A stretch of DNA of 64,000 bases from Streptomyces hoynatensis (GCF_003626535.1 NZ_RBAL01000004.1:310001-374000); one strand, 5' to 3'. Shown: positions 1-9,993, counted from the stretch's first letter. Numbers and translations: made by a program. Notes: a model not told the origin generated them from the letters alone.

Positions 1-6
1 CCATTC

Positions 7-498
7 TCATACCCCCTCGTGGAGGATTCGGTCGGTGGCCCCGGGTACTGCTGCCGGCGCGTGCGGCGGCCGGGGCCCGGTGGGCCCGCCGCCCCCCGCC
101 GGGGCCGCCCGGTTTCGGGCGGCGGGCCCCGGCGCCGGGTTCGGCCCGGTCCCGGCGGGGTTGCGCGCGCGGTGCGGCGCGCGTGTGCCCCGCGCCGCCG
201 CGCGCCCTCGCGCCCCGCGCCGCCCGGGGCGTGGCGGCCGGGCGGGCCCGGGGGCCGTGGCCGGCGGCGTCGTCCCGCACGCTATGCGCGGGCCGTCCAG
301 AGGGGCTTGCGGCCCGGTCGGGCGGCGGTCGACCGGCACCGCGGCCGCCCGTGCCCCGGAGGCGGCCCCGGGCGGAACGGCCCGGGGAACGGCGGTGGTC
401 GCGGCGCCGGGCACGGTGCCGGGCACGGTCGTGGCCTCGGTGCCGGGCAGGGCGCCGGTCGCGGTGCAGGGCACCGTCGTAGCCGCGGTGCCGGTCAA
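7..498 (-). CDS. Low-complexity hypothetical protein coupled to the PKS gene
   Basis: A 163-residue frame whose ATG overlaps the stop of the bimodular PKS gene as ATGA, so it is placed for translational coupling. The N-terminal third is made of imperfect Thr/Val/Pro/Gly/Ala units (TVPGT-like, about 12 bp period in DNA) and the rest is Ala/Pro/Arg-rich with no recognisable domain, signal peptide or membrane segment. Its stop (GTATGA) again overlaps a possible ATG at the window edge, which would continue the same operon leftwards. Low complexity at this GC content can create open frames by chance, so the coding status is doubtful; the two flanking ATGA junctions are the main support. No function is proposed. 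Confidence 0.35.
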   Translation of the reverse strand: MTGTAATTVPCTATGALPGTEATTVPGTVPGAATTAVPRAVPPGAASGARAAAVPVDRRPTGPQAPLDGPRIACGTTPPATAPGPARPPRPGRRGARGRAAARGTRAPHRARNPAGTGPNPAPGPAARNRAAPAGGGGPTGPRPPHAPAAVPGATDRILHEGV

Positions 499-3400
499 TG
501 CGAACGCCCGCGGTCGATCAGGTCGTTGGCGGCGCTGATCTCCTGGTCGAGCAGCGCGAGCAGCTCGTCGCCCCCGGCGCCGTCCGCCGGCCCTGGCACC
601 AGGCCCTCGCCGGCCTCCTCGCCTGGCCCCGCGCCGGGATCGGCCCCCGCCGGGTCCGTGGGCGGCGCCTTCGCCGCGTCCGTCTCCGGCGCGGGCTCCG
701 CTCCCGCCGGGTCCGCCGTGCCCAGGACCTCGGTGCCCAGGTAACGGGCCATGGCCTCGCTCGTGGGCTGCTCGAAGGCCAGGGTCGCCGGGAGCTCGCA
801 GCCGAACCTGCGCTCCAGGCGCACCTTGAGTTCGAGCGAGGTGATGGAGCTCATCCCGATCTCGAAGAAGCCCTGGGCCGGGTCGAGATCGGCCGGGGAC
901 TCGACGCCGAGCACCACCGCCACCTCCTCCAGCACGCAGTCAAGCAGCAACTCGTCGTGCTCCCGCGGCGGCAGGGACCGCAGCCTGGCCAGCAGCTCCT
1001 CGGCGCCGTCCGGGGTCGCCGCACCGGCCGCCGCCATCTCGTCGAACAGCGGCCACGGCAGCGACTGCCGGTACAGCGGAAGCAGCAGGCTCCAGTCGGC
1101 GAGCGCGGCGGCCACCGGGCCGCGCTGCCCGGCCAGCGCCAGGTCGAGCAGCCGCAACCCGGTGCCGGGCGGGATCGGTTCGAGACCGCTGCGGGTCAGC
1201 AGCGCCCGGCTCGCGTCGTCCAGCAGGCCGACCTCGTCCCACGGCGCCCAGGCCACCTCGCACACCGGCAGGCCGAGCGCCGCGCGGTGCGCGGCCAGCG
1301 CCGCCAGCAGGCCGTCGGGGGCCGCCTGGCGGCAGGCTCCCGCGGCGCCCCACAGCGAGGCGACCGAGCCGAAGAGGACGAACAGGTCGAGCTCCAGGCC
1401 CTCCTCGGCGCAGGCCTCGTGCAACAGCCAGGCGCCACGGGCCCGTTCGGCCAGCAGCTTCCGCAGCTCGGCCGCCTCCGGCAGGGCCGCGGCGGGCTGG
1501 TCCAGGCGCCAGTCGACGCCAAGCCAGACCACGCCCCCCACCGGCGCACCCGCCCCCTCGGCCTCCTTCAGCAGCCGGGTCACCGCGTCCGCCGCGGCGT
1601 TCTCCCCAGGCGCGCCGGCCTTTCCGTGCTCCCCGCCGGCGAGCCGCCCGGCCGCGACCACCCGGCCCGCGCCGCGCGCGGCCAGCCAGTCGGCGGCCCT
1701 GGCGGCGAGTTCGCCCTCGGCGCCCGCCACCAGGTAGGTGCGGTCCCGGCGCAGCGCGACGGGTTCGAGCACCGGTCCCGGCGCGGGGTGGCGCACCACC
1801 CGGGCGGCCAGGCGGCGCCCGCCGCGCAGGGCGAGGTGGTCCTCGGCGGGCCCGGCGCCGCCTGGCCCGGCCTCCCAGCCGGTCAGTTCGGCCAGGATCG
1901 CCTCCGCCTCTGTGGCGGCCGCCGTCTCCGCCTCCGTTTCCGTCCCGGTCCCCGCCGCGGCCAGGGGGCCGGGCGGCACGGGCCGCGGATCGAGGTCGAG
2001 CACGCCGCCCCACACCGGCGGCCGCTCCACCCCGGCGACCGCGGCCAGCCGGTGCACCGGCGCCCGCAACGGGGCGCAGGGCTCGCCCGGGAACACGGCG
2101 ACCGCGCCCCGGGTCACGCAGTGCACGCGCGCGGGGGCCGGGCTGCGCCCGGTGACGGCGAACGCGGCGGCGGAGGCGGCCAGCAGCGAGGCCGCGGCCT
2201 CGGCCGCCTCCGCGAGGCCCGCGGGGTCCGGCCCCGCCTCGGGCAGGGCGTCGGGCAGATCGAGGGCGGCCAGGTGCACCACCCCACGGTGGGCCGCGCC
2301 CTCCGCGCCGGCGCGCAGCGCGCGCGTCACCCGCTCACGCACCTCCCCGGGCGCCGTCGCGGTCACGGGAACCACCTCGTCCCCGCGCTCCCGCAGCAGC
2401 CGGACCAGGGCCTCGCCCACGCCGCCGCGGTCGCAGACCACCACCCAACTGCCTGTCGTCCGGGCCCGGTTCCCCGCCTCCCCGGCCTCGGCAGCGGCCT
2501 CGCCTGCCGCCTCGGCAGCGGATTCCCGGGCGGTGCCGGAGGCGGCCACCGGCGCGGGCGAGGAGGCGTGCCCTGCGGCCTCAGGGGCGGGAACCTCCCG
2601 CCAGTCGAGCAGGTAGAGGCTGTCCGCCAGGCGCCGGTGCTCGGCCGGGTCGAGCGCGATCCCCGGCGCGGGCGCGAGGCAGACCTCGCGCAGCTCCGCC
2701 ACCGGCGCGCCCGCGGGCGTGCTCAGCCAGACGTCGGCGCGCACCTCGCCCTCCGCGCCCGGCAGCAGCCGCGCCCCGATCCGCACCGCGTCCCCGGCCG
2801 GGCCGAAGGCCGCCAGGGAGCCGATCCGCGCCGGCACGAAGCCCGCGGCCGCCTCGCCCGCGAGCAGCCGCGGCAGCAGCAGCGCCGCCTCCAGCACGTC
2901 CGGCCGCAGCCCCCAGCGTTGGGTGGCCGGGCGGCAGGCGAGCTCCACCTCCACCGCGTCCGGCCCGCGCCAGGCCGACACCGCGCGCGGCGCCGCCTCG
3001 CCGCCCGTGCAGGCCGCGGCCGACCAGGAGACGAGGGCCTCGTCCGGCGCGGAGTGCGCCCGCGCTCCGCCAGGCGCGAGCGCCGGGCGGCCACGCCCCG
3101 GCACCGCGCGCCCGGAGGCCAGCACCCGGAAGGGCTCCCCTGCGGGCTCCCCGGGGCGCGCGTGCAGCGTGAAGGCCCACTCCCCGCCGGGCCGCGGCTC
3201 CAAGGCCAGCTGCGCGAGGCAGCGCTCGGCCTCGAAGGCCGCGAACGGCCGCGGCAGCAGCACGTCCACCAGCCGGTGGGCCCGGTCCTCCCGCTCGGCC
3301 GCCGCCCGCGCCATCTCCAGCCAGCCGGCGGCGGGCAGGCGGCGCACGCCCTCCACCGGGCCCGCCCCCAGCGCGTCCGCCAGCTCGGCCCCGATCTCGG

Positions 3401-6400
3401 TCTCGAACAGCCGCACCCGCCCCGGCGTTTCGAACTCGCGCCCGAGCAGCGGGTGCGCGGCGCCCGGCCGGCCCACCGCCGCGGGGGCGCCCGCGGCGGG
3501 CCTGGCGTCGTGTTCCACCCAGTAGCGCCGGTGCTGCCACGGATAGCGCGGCAGATCGGCCTGCCGCCCGCCGCCCGGGTGCAGGGCCCGCCAGTCCACC
3601 CGGCGGCCCCGGGCGTGCAGCGTGCCGAAGGCCGTCAGCAGCGTGAGCGCGGAGCTCTCCTCCCGCAGCAGCGAGGGCACCAGCACGCCGCCGTTCACTC
3701 CCGCGGCGTCCAGCTCGTGCTCGATCGGGGTGAGTTGCAGGGGATGCGCGGACAACTCCACGAAGGTGTCGTGCCCGTCGGCCGTCAGCGCCCTGACCGC
3801 CTCCGCGAAGCGGACCGGCAGGCGCAGGTTGCGGCCCCAGTAGCCGGCGTCCAGTTCCTCGGTCACCGGACGGCCGGTGACCGAGGAGTACATCGGGACG
3901 GCGCAGGGCGCGGCGGCGAGTCCGCTCAGCCGCTCCTCGAGCCTGACCCGGAGCGGCTCGGCGAGCGGGCTGTGCGCGGGCCCGCCGGCCGCGACGGACC
4001 GGAAGAAGACGTTGCGCCGCCGCAGGCTCGCCTCCAGTTCGGCGAGGGCGGCGGTCTCGCCCGACACCACGGTGGAGCGGTGGCTGTTGACGACCGAGAC
4101 CCAGGCCCGGTCCGCGAACGAGGCCAGCTCCCGCTCCGTGTGCTCGGCGTCCAGGCCGATCACGGCCATGCCCCCGCGGCCGACCAGGTCCCGCAGCAGC
4201 CGCGTCCTGTGGGCCATCACCCGCGCCGCCTCCGGCAGGCCGAGCGCCCCGGCGCACAGGGCCGCGGAGACCTCGCCCATGCTGTGCCCGACGACGGCGG
4301 CCGGCTCGACGCCGAGCGCCCGCCACACCGCGACCAGCCCGTACTGCACGGCGAAGAGCAGCAGCTGCTGGTCGAGTTCGTCGTCGAGCTCGGCGGCCCT
4401 GGCCAGCCGGCCGGCCACCGACCAGTCCAGGTAAGGGGCGAGGGCCGCGTCGCAGCGCTCGATCGCCGCGCGGAAGATTGGGTCCTCGGCGATCAGGTCG
4501 CGGCACATGCCGCGCCAGTACGAGCCGTGCCCGGAGAAGACGAACACCGGCCCGTGCCGCGGCTCCTCGCCCGCCGTCCCGGCGGCGATGCCGTTGCCGG
4601 TGCCGCCCTCGGCGAACGTGCGCAGCCGGGCGGCGAGTTCGCGGCCGTTGCGGCCGACGGCCACCAGGCGGTGGTCGAGATGGCCGCGGCGCAGCGCCGC
4701 GGTGTAGGCGACGTCGGCGGGATCGGGCGCCGCCGGTTCCCGCGCGGGCCCCGCCCCCGAGGGCTCCCGGCCCGGCCGCCCCGCCCCGGACGGCTCCTGC
4801 GCCGCCGGATCTTCTGCCCCCAGGGCCTCCGCGTCCGGCCCCTCCCCGGCGAGCAGGTCGGCGAAGGCGCGGGCCCGGTCGGCCAGCGCGGCCCTGGAGG
4901 CGGCGGAGAGCGGCAGCGCGACCATCCCCGAGGCGCCGCGGGCGGCGAGCGCCGTGCGGGCGGCGGGCGCGGGCGGCGCGGCGGGCTCGGGCGGCCGGGC
5001 GGCCGGCTCGGGGGCCTCGGCGAGCACGACGTGCGCGTTGGTGCCGCTGAAGCCGAAGGCGCTGACGCCGGCCACCCGGCGTGCGCCGTGCCTGGCGAAG
5101 GGCGTGGGCGCGGTCGGCACGCGCAGCGGCAGGTTCTCCCAGGGGATCTCCGGGCTCGGCTCGCGGAAGTGCAGGTGCGGCGGGATCTCCCGGTGCCGCA
5201 GCGCGAGCACCGCCTTGATCAGGCCCGCGATGCCCGAGGCGGCCTCCAGATGGCCGATGTTGGTCTTCACCGAGCCGACCAGGCAGGGCTCTCGGCCCTC
5301 GCGCCGCCCCAGCGCCCCGCCGAGCGCCTGCAGTTCGATGGGGTCGCCGAGCGGGGTGCCGGTCCCGTGCGCCTCCACGTAGCCGACCTCGGCCGGGTCG
5401 ACGTCCGCGGCGGCCAGCGCCCGGCGCACCAGGTCCTCCTGGGCCGGGCCGTTGGGCACCGTGAGGCCGCTGCTCGGCCCGTCCTGGTTGACGGCGGAGC
5501 CCAGCAGCAGGGCCAGCACCTCGTCCCCGTCGGCGAGCGCGCGGGACAGGGGCTTGAGGACGATCACGCCGCAGCCCTCGCCGCGGGTGTAGCCGTCGGC
5601 CGCGGCGTCGAAGGTCTTGCAGCGGCCGTCGGCGGCGAGCGCCCCCGAGACGCTGGTGGAGCGGTGGATGGTGTCGCTGAGGATGAGGTTGACGCCGCCG
5701 GCGAGGGCGATCTCGCTCTCGCCGGCGCGCAGGCTGGCCGCCGCCAGGTGGACCGCGACCAGCGAGGAGGAGCAGGCGGTGTCCACGGCGAGGCTCGGGC
5801 CGTGGACGCCGAGCAGGTAGGAGAGCCGGCCCGCCGCGGCGGTGAAGGAATTGCCCGTGCCGTAGAAGGCGTCCACGTTGTCCGGGTGGCTGGTGACGAT
5901 CTGGGCGTAGTCGGTGGAGTTCATGCCGAGGAAGACCCCGGTGCGGGTGCCGGCGAGCGCCGCGGGCGGCTGCCCGGCGTGTTCCAGGGCCTCCCAGGCG
6001 ACCTCGAGGAACATGCGCTGCTGCGGGTCCATCACCCGCGCCTCGCGCGGCGGGATGCGGAAGAAGGGCGCGTCGAACTCGTCCACCCCGTCGAGGAAGC
6101 CGCCCTGCCACACCCGCGAGCCGCCGAACCTGCCCTCGGGAACGGGCCCGATGGCGTCCACGCCCTCCCGCAGCATCCGCCAGAAGCCCTCGGGGCCCGT
6201 GCCGCCGCCGGGAAAGCGGCAACCGATGCCCACCACGGCCAGCGGCTCGGCGGCCGCGGGCGCTCGCGACGCGGCGTGCGCCGGAGCGTGCGCCGCGTCC
6301 CGCGCGGGCGCCTGCGCCTCGGCCGGTGCGGGCGCGGGCGCCGGGAGCGCGGCGGGAACGGGCGCCGGAACGGGCGCCTGCGGTGCCGCGGCTTGCGGCC

Positions 6401-9400
6401 GCGGTGCCGGCTCGTGCGGGGCGGGCACCGGGGCGGCGGGGAGCAACTCGTCGAGGTAGCCGGCCAGGCGCTCGACCGTGGGGTGGTCGAAGCCGGCGGT
6501 CTTCGGCACCCGGACGCCAAGCGACCGCTGCAGCAGCCTGGCGAGCTCCACCGCCCCCAGGCTGTCCATGCCGAGTTCGGCGAAGCCCTGCCGGCGCGGC
6601 GGCAGGGCGCCCCCGGACAGCCCCAGCACCTCGGCGGCGTGCGCGGCCACCAGGTCGGCCAGCGCCTCGCGCCCCGGCCGCGGCGCACCGGCCCGCGCAC
6701 TCCCGCCGGGCGGCGCGTCCTGGGCCCTCTCCCGCGGCGCCACCCCGGCGGCCGCCCCGGCCGGGGACGCGGTGCGCCCCGCGGGAGGCGGCGCGGCCTC
6801 GCCCGCCGCGGCGGCGGCGCCGCACGCCTCGCCCCCGCCGGCCGGCGGGTTCAGCCGCAGGTCGGCGACCTCGCCCAGGAGGCGGCCCGCCGCGTCGAAG
6901 ACGCGCAACTCGCCGCGCAGCGCGCCGAGTTCCGGCACGCCTCCGGCGGGGCCCGCCGCGGCGGGCGCGGCGGCGGGCCCGGCGAACCAGAGCCGCTCGC
7001 CCTGCCAGGGATAGCGCGGCAGGTCCCGGCTCAGCCCGCCGCGCGGGCCGACCGCCTCCCAGTCGATCCGCGCGCCGCTCGCGTAGAGGGCGGCGAGGGA
7101 GGCGCGCGCGGTGCGCACGTCGTCGGTCTCGCGCCGCAGCGAGGGCAGGAGCAGGCCGTCGAGCCCGGCCTCCTCCAGGCACTGGGCGAGCGGCTGGGCC
7201 AGCACGGGATGCGGCCCGATCTCCAGGAACCTCAGGTGCCCGGCGGCGAGCATCCGTTCCACGGCCGGGGCGAAGAGCACGGGTGAGGAGACGTTCCGCC
7301 CCCAGTGGCCCGCGTCCAGGGCGGGCGCCTGCGCGGGCAGCGCCCCGTCGGGGCCAGGCGTGGTGGTGAACAGCGGTATCCGTGCGGCCTCCACCCGCAG
7401 GTCCGCGAGCCGCGCCGCGAGCTCCCCGCCCAGGGGCGCGAGCCGCGGGTGGTGGAAGGCGTAGCCGCCGGGCAGCAGGCGGCAGGTGGCGCCCCCGGCC
7501 CGCACCAGGTCGGCGAACTCCGCGACGGCCGCCTCCTCGCCCGAGACGACCGTGCTCCGCGGGCCGTTGACCGCGGCGAGGCCCAGCCGTTCGCCGAAGG
7601 GCGCGGCCAGCTCGGCCGCCTCGTCCCGCGGCAGCGCCGCCGCGGCCATCCGGCCCCTGGCCGCCTCCGCGGTCAGCAGCCGCCCGCGGAGCACCGCGAT
7701 CCGCGCCGCGTCCGCCAGGCCGAGCGCCCCCGCGACGTGCGCCGCGGCGAGTTCGCCCATGCTGTGCCCGGCCACGGCGGCGGGCGCCACGCCCCAGGAA
7801 CGCCACAGGGCGGCGAGCGCGACCTGCACCGCGAAGATCACCGGCTGGGCGAACTCGGTGTCGGTGAGGCGGGATCGGTCCGGCTCGGCCCGCAGCTCGG
7901 CGAGCACCGACCAGCCGGCCGCCTCGCGGATCACCTCCTCGCAGGCGTCGAGCGCCTCCCGGAACGCCGGCTCCCCGGCGTGCAGGTCCAGGCCCATGCC
8001 CGGCCACTGGCCGCCCTGGCCGGAGAACACGAAGCAGATCCCGCTCCCTGCGCCCTCGGGGTCGGTGCCCTCGTACGCCGGCGCCTCCTGCGGCGGGGCC
8101 GCGGGCTCCGGCGCCTCCAGGAACGCCCCCAGCTCCCCGGCGAGTTCGGCCGCATCCCCGCCGGTCACCGCCAGCCGGTGCGCGGCGTGGTGGGTGCGCC
8201 GGGTGGCGGCGGTGGCCACGTACGCCTCCAGCGCGCCCCCCGCGCCCTGGCCGAGCGCCGTCAGCCGCTCGCGGTGCGCGGCGGCCAGCTGCCGCAGGGC
8301 CGCGCCCGACTTTGCGGAGACCGGCAGCACCAGGCAGCTCCTGCCCTCCCTTGCCGTGCCGCTCCCGGACCCGGCCTCCCCGGCCGGTGGCGCCGCGGAG
8401 GGCCGGGGCGGGGACTCCAGCAGGACGTGGGCGTTCGAGCCGCTGAGGCCGAAGGCGCTCACCCCGGCGATCCGCGGCGCGCCGTCGGGCCCCGGCCAGG
8501 GCACGGTCGCCGCGGCCTCGGGCACGCCGAGGCCCCAGCCCGCCCAGTCGATGTTCGGGTTGGGTTCGCGCAGGTGCAGGTGCGGCGGGATCTCCCCGTG
8601 CCGCACGATCAGCGCGGCCTTCAGCAGGCCGGCCAGCCCCGCCGCCGCGTCCGTGTGCCCGAGGTTGGTCTTCACCGAGCCGATCAGCAGCGGGTTCTCC
8701 CTCGGCCTGCCCTTGCCGAGCACGTCGCCCAGGGCGTAGGCCTCGATCGGGTCGCCGAGCGGGGTGCCGGTGCCGTGCGCCTCGACGTAGCCCACCTGGC
8801 CCGGCTCGATGCCCGCGCTGTGCAGCGCGGCGCGCAGCAGCCGCTGCTGGGCGGTGGCGCTGGGCACGGTCAGGCCGGCGCTGTTCCCGTCGTGGTTGAC
8901 CGCGGAGCCGCGGATGACGGCCAGGACGTCGTTCCCGTCGGCGAGCGCGTCGCCGAGCCGCTTCAGCACCACCACGGCGCAGCCGTCGCCCCGGACGATG
9001 CCGTCGGCGCTCGCGTCGAACGCCTTGCAGCGCCCCTCGGGCGACATCGCGCCCGCCTTGCACATGAACACCGTCAGCTCGGGCGCGAGCAGCAGGCTGA
9101 CCCCGCCGACGAGCGCCGCGTCCGACTCGCCCGACAGCAGGGACTGCCGGGCCAGGTGCACGGCGATCAGGGAGGAGGAGCAGGCGGTGTTCAGCGAGAG
9201 GCTGGGGCCGTTGAGGCCGAGGAGGTAGGAGAGCCGCCCGGAGGCGAAGCTGGTCTCCTTGCCCGTCGCGTACCAGGGGTCGATCGCGGCGATGCCCGCC
9301 TCGTGCGCGTGCCGCAGGTAGTAGTCGGCGCCCAGGCCCCCGGTGTAGACGGCGGTGCGGCTGCCGAAGAGGTCGCCGGGGACGATGCCGGCGTCCTCCA

Positions 9401-9719
9401 GGGCCTCCCAGGCCACTTCGAGCAGCAGCCGCTGCTGCGGGTCCATCTGCCTGGCCTCGCGCCGGGAGATGCCGAAGAACGCGGCGTCGAAGCGCTCGAT
9501 GTCGGGCAGGAACCCGCCCCAGCGGGTGTGCATCGTGCCCGGGCGGTCCGGGTCGGGGTCGTAGTACCGCTCCAGGTCCCAGCGACTCGGCGGTACCTCG
9601 GAGATGGCGTCGGTGCCGCTGTGCAGCAGCCGCCACAGGCCGTCGGCCCCCGTGCCGCCGCCGGGAAAGCGGCAGCCGGCGCCGACGACGGCCACTGCCT
9701 CCTCGCCGCCAAAACTCAT
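495..9719 (-). CDS. Two-module type I polyketide synthase (KS-AT-ACP-KS-AT-DH*-KR*-ACP)
   Basis: Extends a carrier-bound starter twice. The start is ATG 9719, with GGAGG five bases upstream, rather than the longer open frame to 9845; this gives 3074 residues. Domains by approximate residue: KS1 5-430 (TACSSS near 180, HGTGTPLGDP), AT1 560-860 (GHSMGE near 653, YAFH specificity position), ACP1 around 1051 (GMDSL), KS2 1160-1580 (TACSSS near 1317), AT2 1725-2020 (GHSMGE near 1813, GPAH specificity position), DH-like from 2090 (HPLLG), KR-like 2300-2800, ACP2 around 2958 (GMSSI). The DH lacks the motif-1 His (EGVRRLP) and has Glu in place of the motif-2 Asp. The KR has GAEGELA for the nucleotide site and Gln where the catalytic Tyr belongs, so both look dead. 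There is no thioesterase; the C-terminal helix DELLALLDQEI looks like a docking element. It most likely hands the chain to the divergent PKS. Architecture resembles PltB of pyoluteorin. Confidence 0.93.
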   Translation of the reverse strand: MSFGGEEAVAVVGAGCRFPGGGTGADGLWRLLHSGTDAISEVPPSRWDLERYYDPDPDRPGTMHTRWGGFLPDIERFDAAFFGISRREARQMDPQQRLLLEVAWEALEDAGIVPGDLFGSRTAVYTGGLGADYYLRHAHEAGIAAIDPWYATGKETSFASGRLSYLLGLNGPSLSLNTACSSSLIAVHLARQSLLSGESDAALVGGVSLLLAPELTVFMCKAGAMSPEGRCKAFDASADGIVRGDGCAVVVLKRLGDALADGNDVLAVIRGSAVNHDGNSAGLTVPSATAQQRLLRAALHSAGIEPGQVGYVEAHGTGTPLGDPIEAYALGDVLGKGRPRENPLLIGSVKTNLGHTDAAAGLAGLLKAALIVRHGEIPPHLHLREPNPNIDWAGWGLGVPEAAATVPWPGPDGAPRIAGVSAFGLSGSNAHVLLESPPRPSAAPPAGEAGSGSGTAREGRSCLVLPVSAKSGAALRQLAAAHRERLTALGQGAGGALEAYVATAATRRTHHAAHRLAVTGGDAAELAGELGAFLEAPEPAAPPQEAPAYEGTDPEGAGSGICFVFSGQGGQWPGMGLDLHAGEPAFREALDACEEVIREAAGWSVLAELRAEPDRSRLTDTEFAQPVIFAVQVALAALWRSWGVAPAAVAGHSMGELAAAHVAGALGLADAARIAVLRGRLLTAEAARGRMAAAALPRDEAAELAAPFGERLGLAAVNGPRSTVVSGEEAAVAEFADLVRAGGATCRLLPGGYAFHHPRLAPLGGELAARLADLRVEAARIPLFTTTPGPDGALPAQAPALDAGHWGRNVSSPVLFAPAVERMLAAGHLRFLEIGPHPVLAQPLAQCLEEAGLDGLLLPSLRRETDDVRTARASLAALYASGARIDWEAVGPRGGLSRDLPRYPWQGERLWFAGPAAAPAAAGPAGGVPELGALRGELRVFDAAGRLLGEVADLRLNPPAGGGEACGAAAAAGEAAPPPAGRTASPAGAAAGVAPRERAQDAPPGGSARAGAPRPGREALADLVAAHAAEVLGLSGGALPPRRQGFAELGMDSLGAVELARLLQRSLGVRVPKTAGFDHPTVERLAGYLDELLPAAPVPAPHEPAPRPQAAAPQAPVPAPVPAALPAPAPAPAEAQAPARDAAHAPAHAASRAPAAAEPLAVVGIGCRFPGGGTGPEGFWRMLREGVDAIGPVPEGRFGGSRVWQGGFLDGVDEFDAPFFRIPPREARVMDPQQRMFLEVAWEALEHAGQPPAALAGTRTGVFLGMNSTDYAQIVTSHPDNVDAFYGTGNSFTAAAGRLSYLLGVHGPSLAVDTACSSSLVAVHLAAASLRAGESEIALAGGVNLILSDTIHRSTSVSGALAADGRCKTFDAAADGYTRGEGCGVIVLKPLSRALADGDEVLALLLGSAVNQDGPSSGLTVPNGPAQEDLVRRALAAADVDPAEVGYVEAHGTGTPLGDPIELQALGGALGRREGREPCLVGSVKTNIGHLEAASGIAGLIKAVLALRHREIPPHLHFREPSPEIPWENLPLRVPTAPTPFARHGARRVAGVSAFGFSGTNAHVVLAEAPEPAARPPEPAAPPAPAARTALAARGASGMVALPLSAASRAALADRARAFADLLAGEGPDAEALGAEDPAAQEPSGAGRPGREPSGAGPAREPAAPDPADVAYTAALRRGHLDHRLVAVGRNGRELAARLRTFAEGGTGNGIAAGTAGEEPRHGPVFVFSGHGSYWRGMCRDLIAEDPIFRAAIERCDAALAPYLDWSVAGRLARAAELDDELDQQLLLFAVQYGLVAVWRALGVEPAAVVGHSMGEVSAALCAGALGLPEAARVMAHRTRLLRDLVGRGGMAVIGLDAEHTERELASFADRAWVSVVNSHRSTVVSGETAALAELEASLRRRNVFFRSVAAGGPAHSPLAEPLRVRLEERLSGLAAAPCAVPMYSSVTGRPVTEELDAGYWGRNLRLPVRFAEAVRALTADGHDTFVELSAHPLQLTPIEHELDAAGVNGGVLVPSLLREESSALTLLTAFGTLHARGRRVDWRALHPGGGRQADLPRYPWQHRRYWVEHDARPAAGAPAAVGRPGAAHPLLGREFETPGRVRLFETEIGAELADALGAGPVEGVRRLPAAGWLEMARAAAEREDRAHRLVDVLLPRPFAAFEAERCLAQLALEPRPGGEWAFTLHARPGEPAGEPFRVLASGRAVPGRGRPALAPGGARAHSAPDEALVSWSAAACTGGEAAPRAVSAWRGPDAVEVELACRPATQRWGLRPDVLEAALLLPRLLAGEAAAGFVPARIGSLAAFGPAGDAVRIGARLLPGAEGEVRADVWLSTPAGAPVAELREVCLAPAPGIALDPAEHRRLADSLYLLDWREVPAPEAAGHASSPAPVAASGTARESAAEAAGEAAAEAGEAGNRARTTGSWVVVCDRGGVGEALVRLLRERGDEVVPVTATAPGEVRERVTRALRAGAEGAAHRGVVHLAALDLPDALPEAGPDPAGLAEAAEAAASLLAASAAAFAVTGRSPAPARVHCVTRGAVAVFPGEPCAPLRAPVHRLAAVAGVERPPVWGGVLDLDPRPVPPGPLAAAGTGTETEAETAAATEAEAILAELTGWEAGPGGAGPAEDHLALRGGRRLAARVVRHPAPGPVLEPVALRRDRTYLVAGAEGELAARAADWLAARGAGRVVAAGRLAGGEHGKAGAPGENAAADAVTRLLKEAEGAGAPVGGVVWLGVDWRLDQPAAALPEAAELRKLLAERARGAWLLHEACAEEGLELDLFVLFGSVASLWGAAGACRQAAPDGLLAALAAHRAALGLPVCEVAWAPWDEVGLLDDASRALLTRSGLEPIPPGTGLRLLDLALAGQRGPVAAALADWSLLLPLYRQSLPWPLFDEMAAAGAATPDGAEELLARLRSLPPREHDELLLDCVLEEVAVVLGVESPADLDPAQGFFEIGMSSITSLELKVRLERRFGCELPATLAFEQPTSEAMARYLGTEVLGTADPAGAEPAPETDAAKAPPTDPAGADPGAGPGEEAGEGLVPGPADGAGGDELLALLDQEISAANDLIDRGRSH

Positions 9720-9830
9720 GGTTCCTCCGTAGCGGAGCGGTGGTCGTGTGGTGGATGGCGCGCGCGGATCTACCGTCTCCCCGGCGTCTGGAGCGGACCT
9801 CGAAGCCGGGTCAAGGGTCCGCGCGGCGCC

Positions 9831-9955
9831 ACGCGGGACCGCCACGGGCCGCGCGGGACCGCCACGGGCCGCGCGGGACCGCCGTCGGCCACGCCGCCGG
9901 CCCTGGCCGGGAACGCGCCGGACCGGGAACGCGCCTCGCCGGGAACGCGCCGGCG
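9831..9955. repeat. Two sets of tandem repeats in the PKS leader
   Basis: Three adjacent 20-bp copies lie at 9831-9850, 9851-9870 and 9871-9890 (core GCGGGACCGCCACGGGCC; the last copy ends CGTCGGCC). Just beyond are three copies of about 15 bp built on CGGGAACGCGCC (9908-9955). They lie between the adenylation gene and the PKS gene. A 20-bp period is close to two helical turns, so protein binding is possible, but slippage in GC-rich DNA is an equal explanation. Confidence 0.8.
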
Positions 9956-9993
9956 CCCCGCCGTCCCGGGGGCTTCTCCGGGACGGCGGGGCG
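9954..9993 (-). terminator. Strong hairpin after the adenylation gene
   Basis: A 16-bp perfect inverted repeat (CGCCCCGCCGTCCCGG and its complement) with a short loop lies 24 bases downstream of the adenylation-gene stop and about 235 bases upstream of the PKS start. There is no T-run, as usual for actinomycete hairpin terminators. It suggests that transcription from the antiporter/dehydrogenase/ligase genes is stopped or reduced before the PKS, which may then have its own promoter in 9720-9950. Confidence 0.7.

Noticed and set aside
498..7286. Very long rightward open frame (over 2200 codons) opposite the PKS gene
   Set aside because: It is the antisense shadow of the PKS at high GC; it has no domain logic, while the leftward frame shows all PKS motifs.
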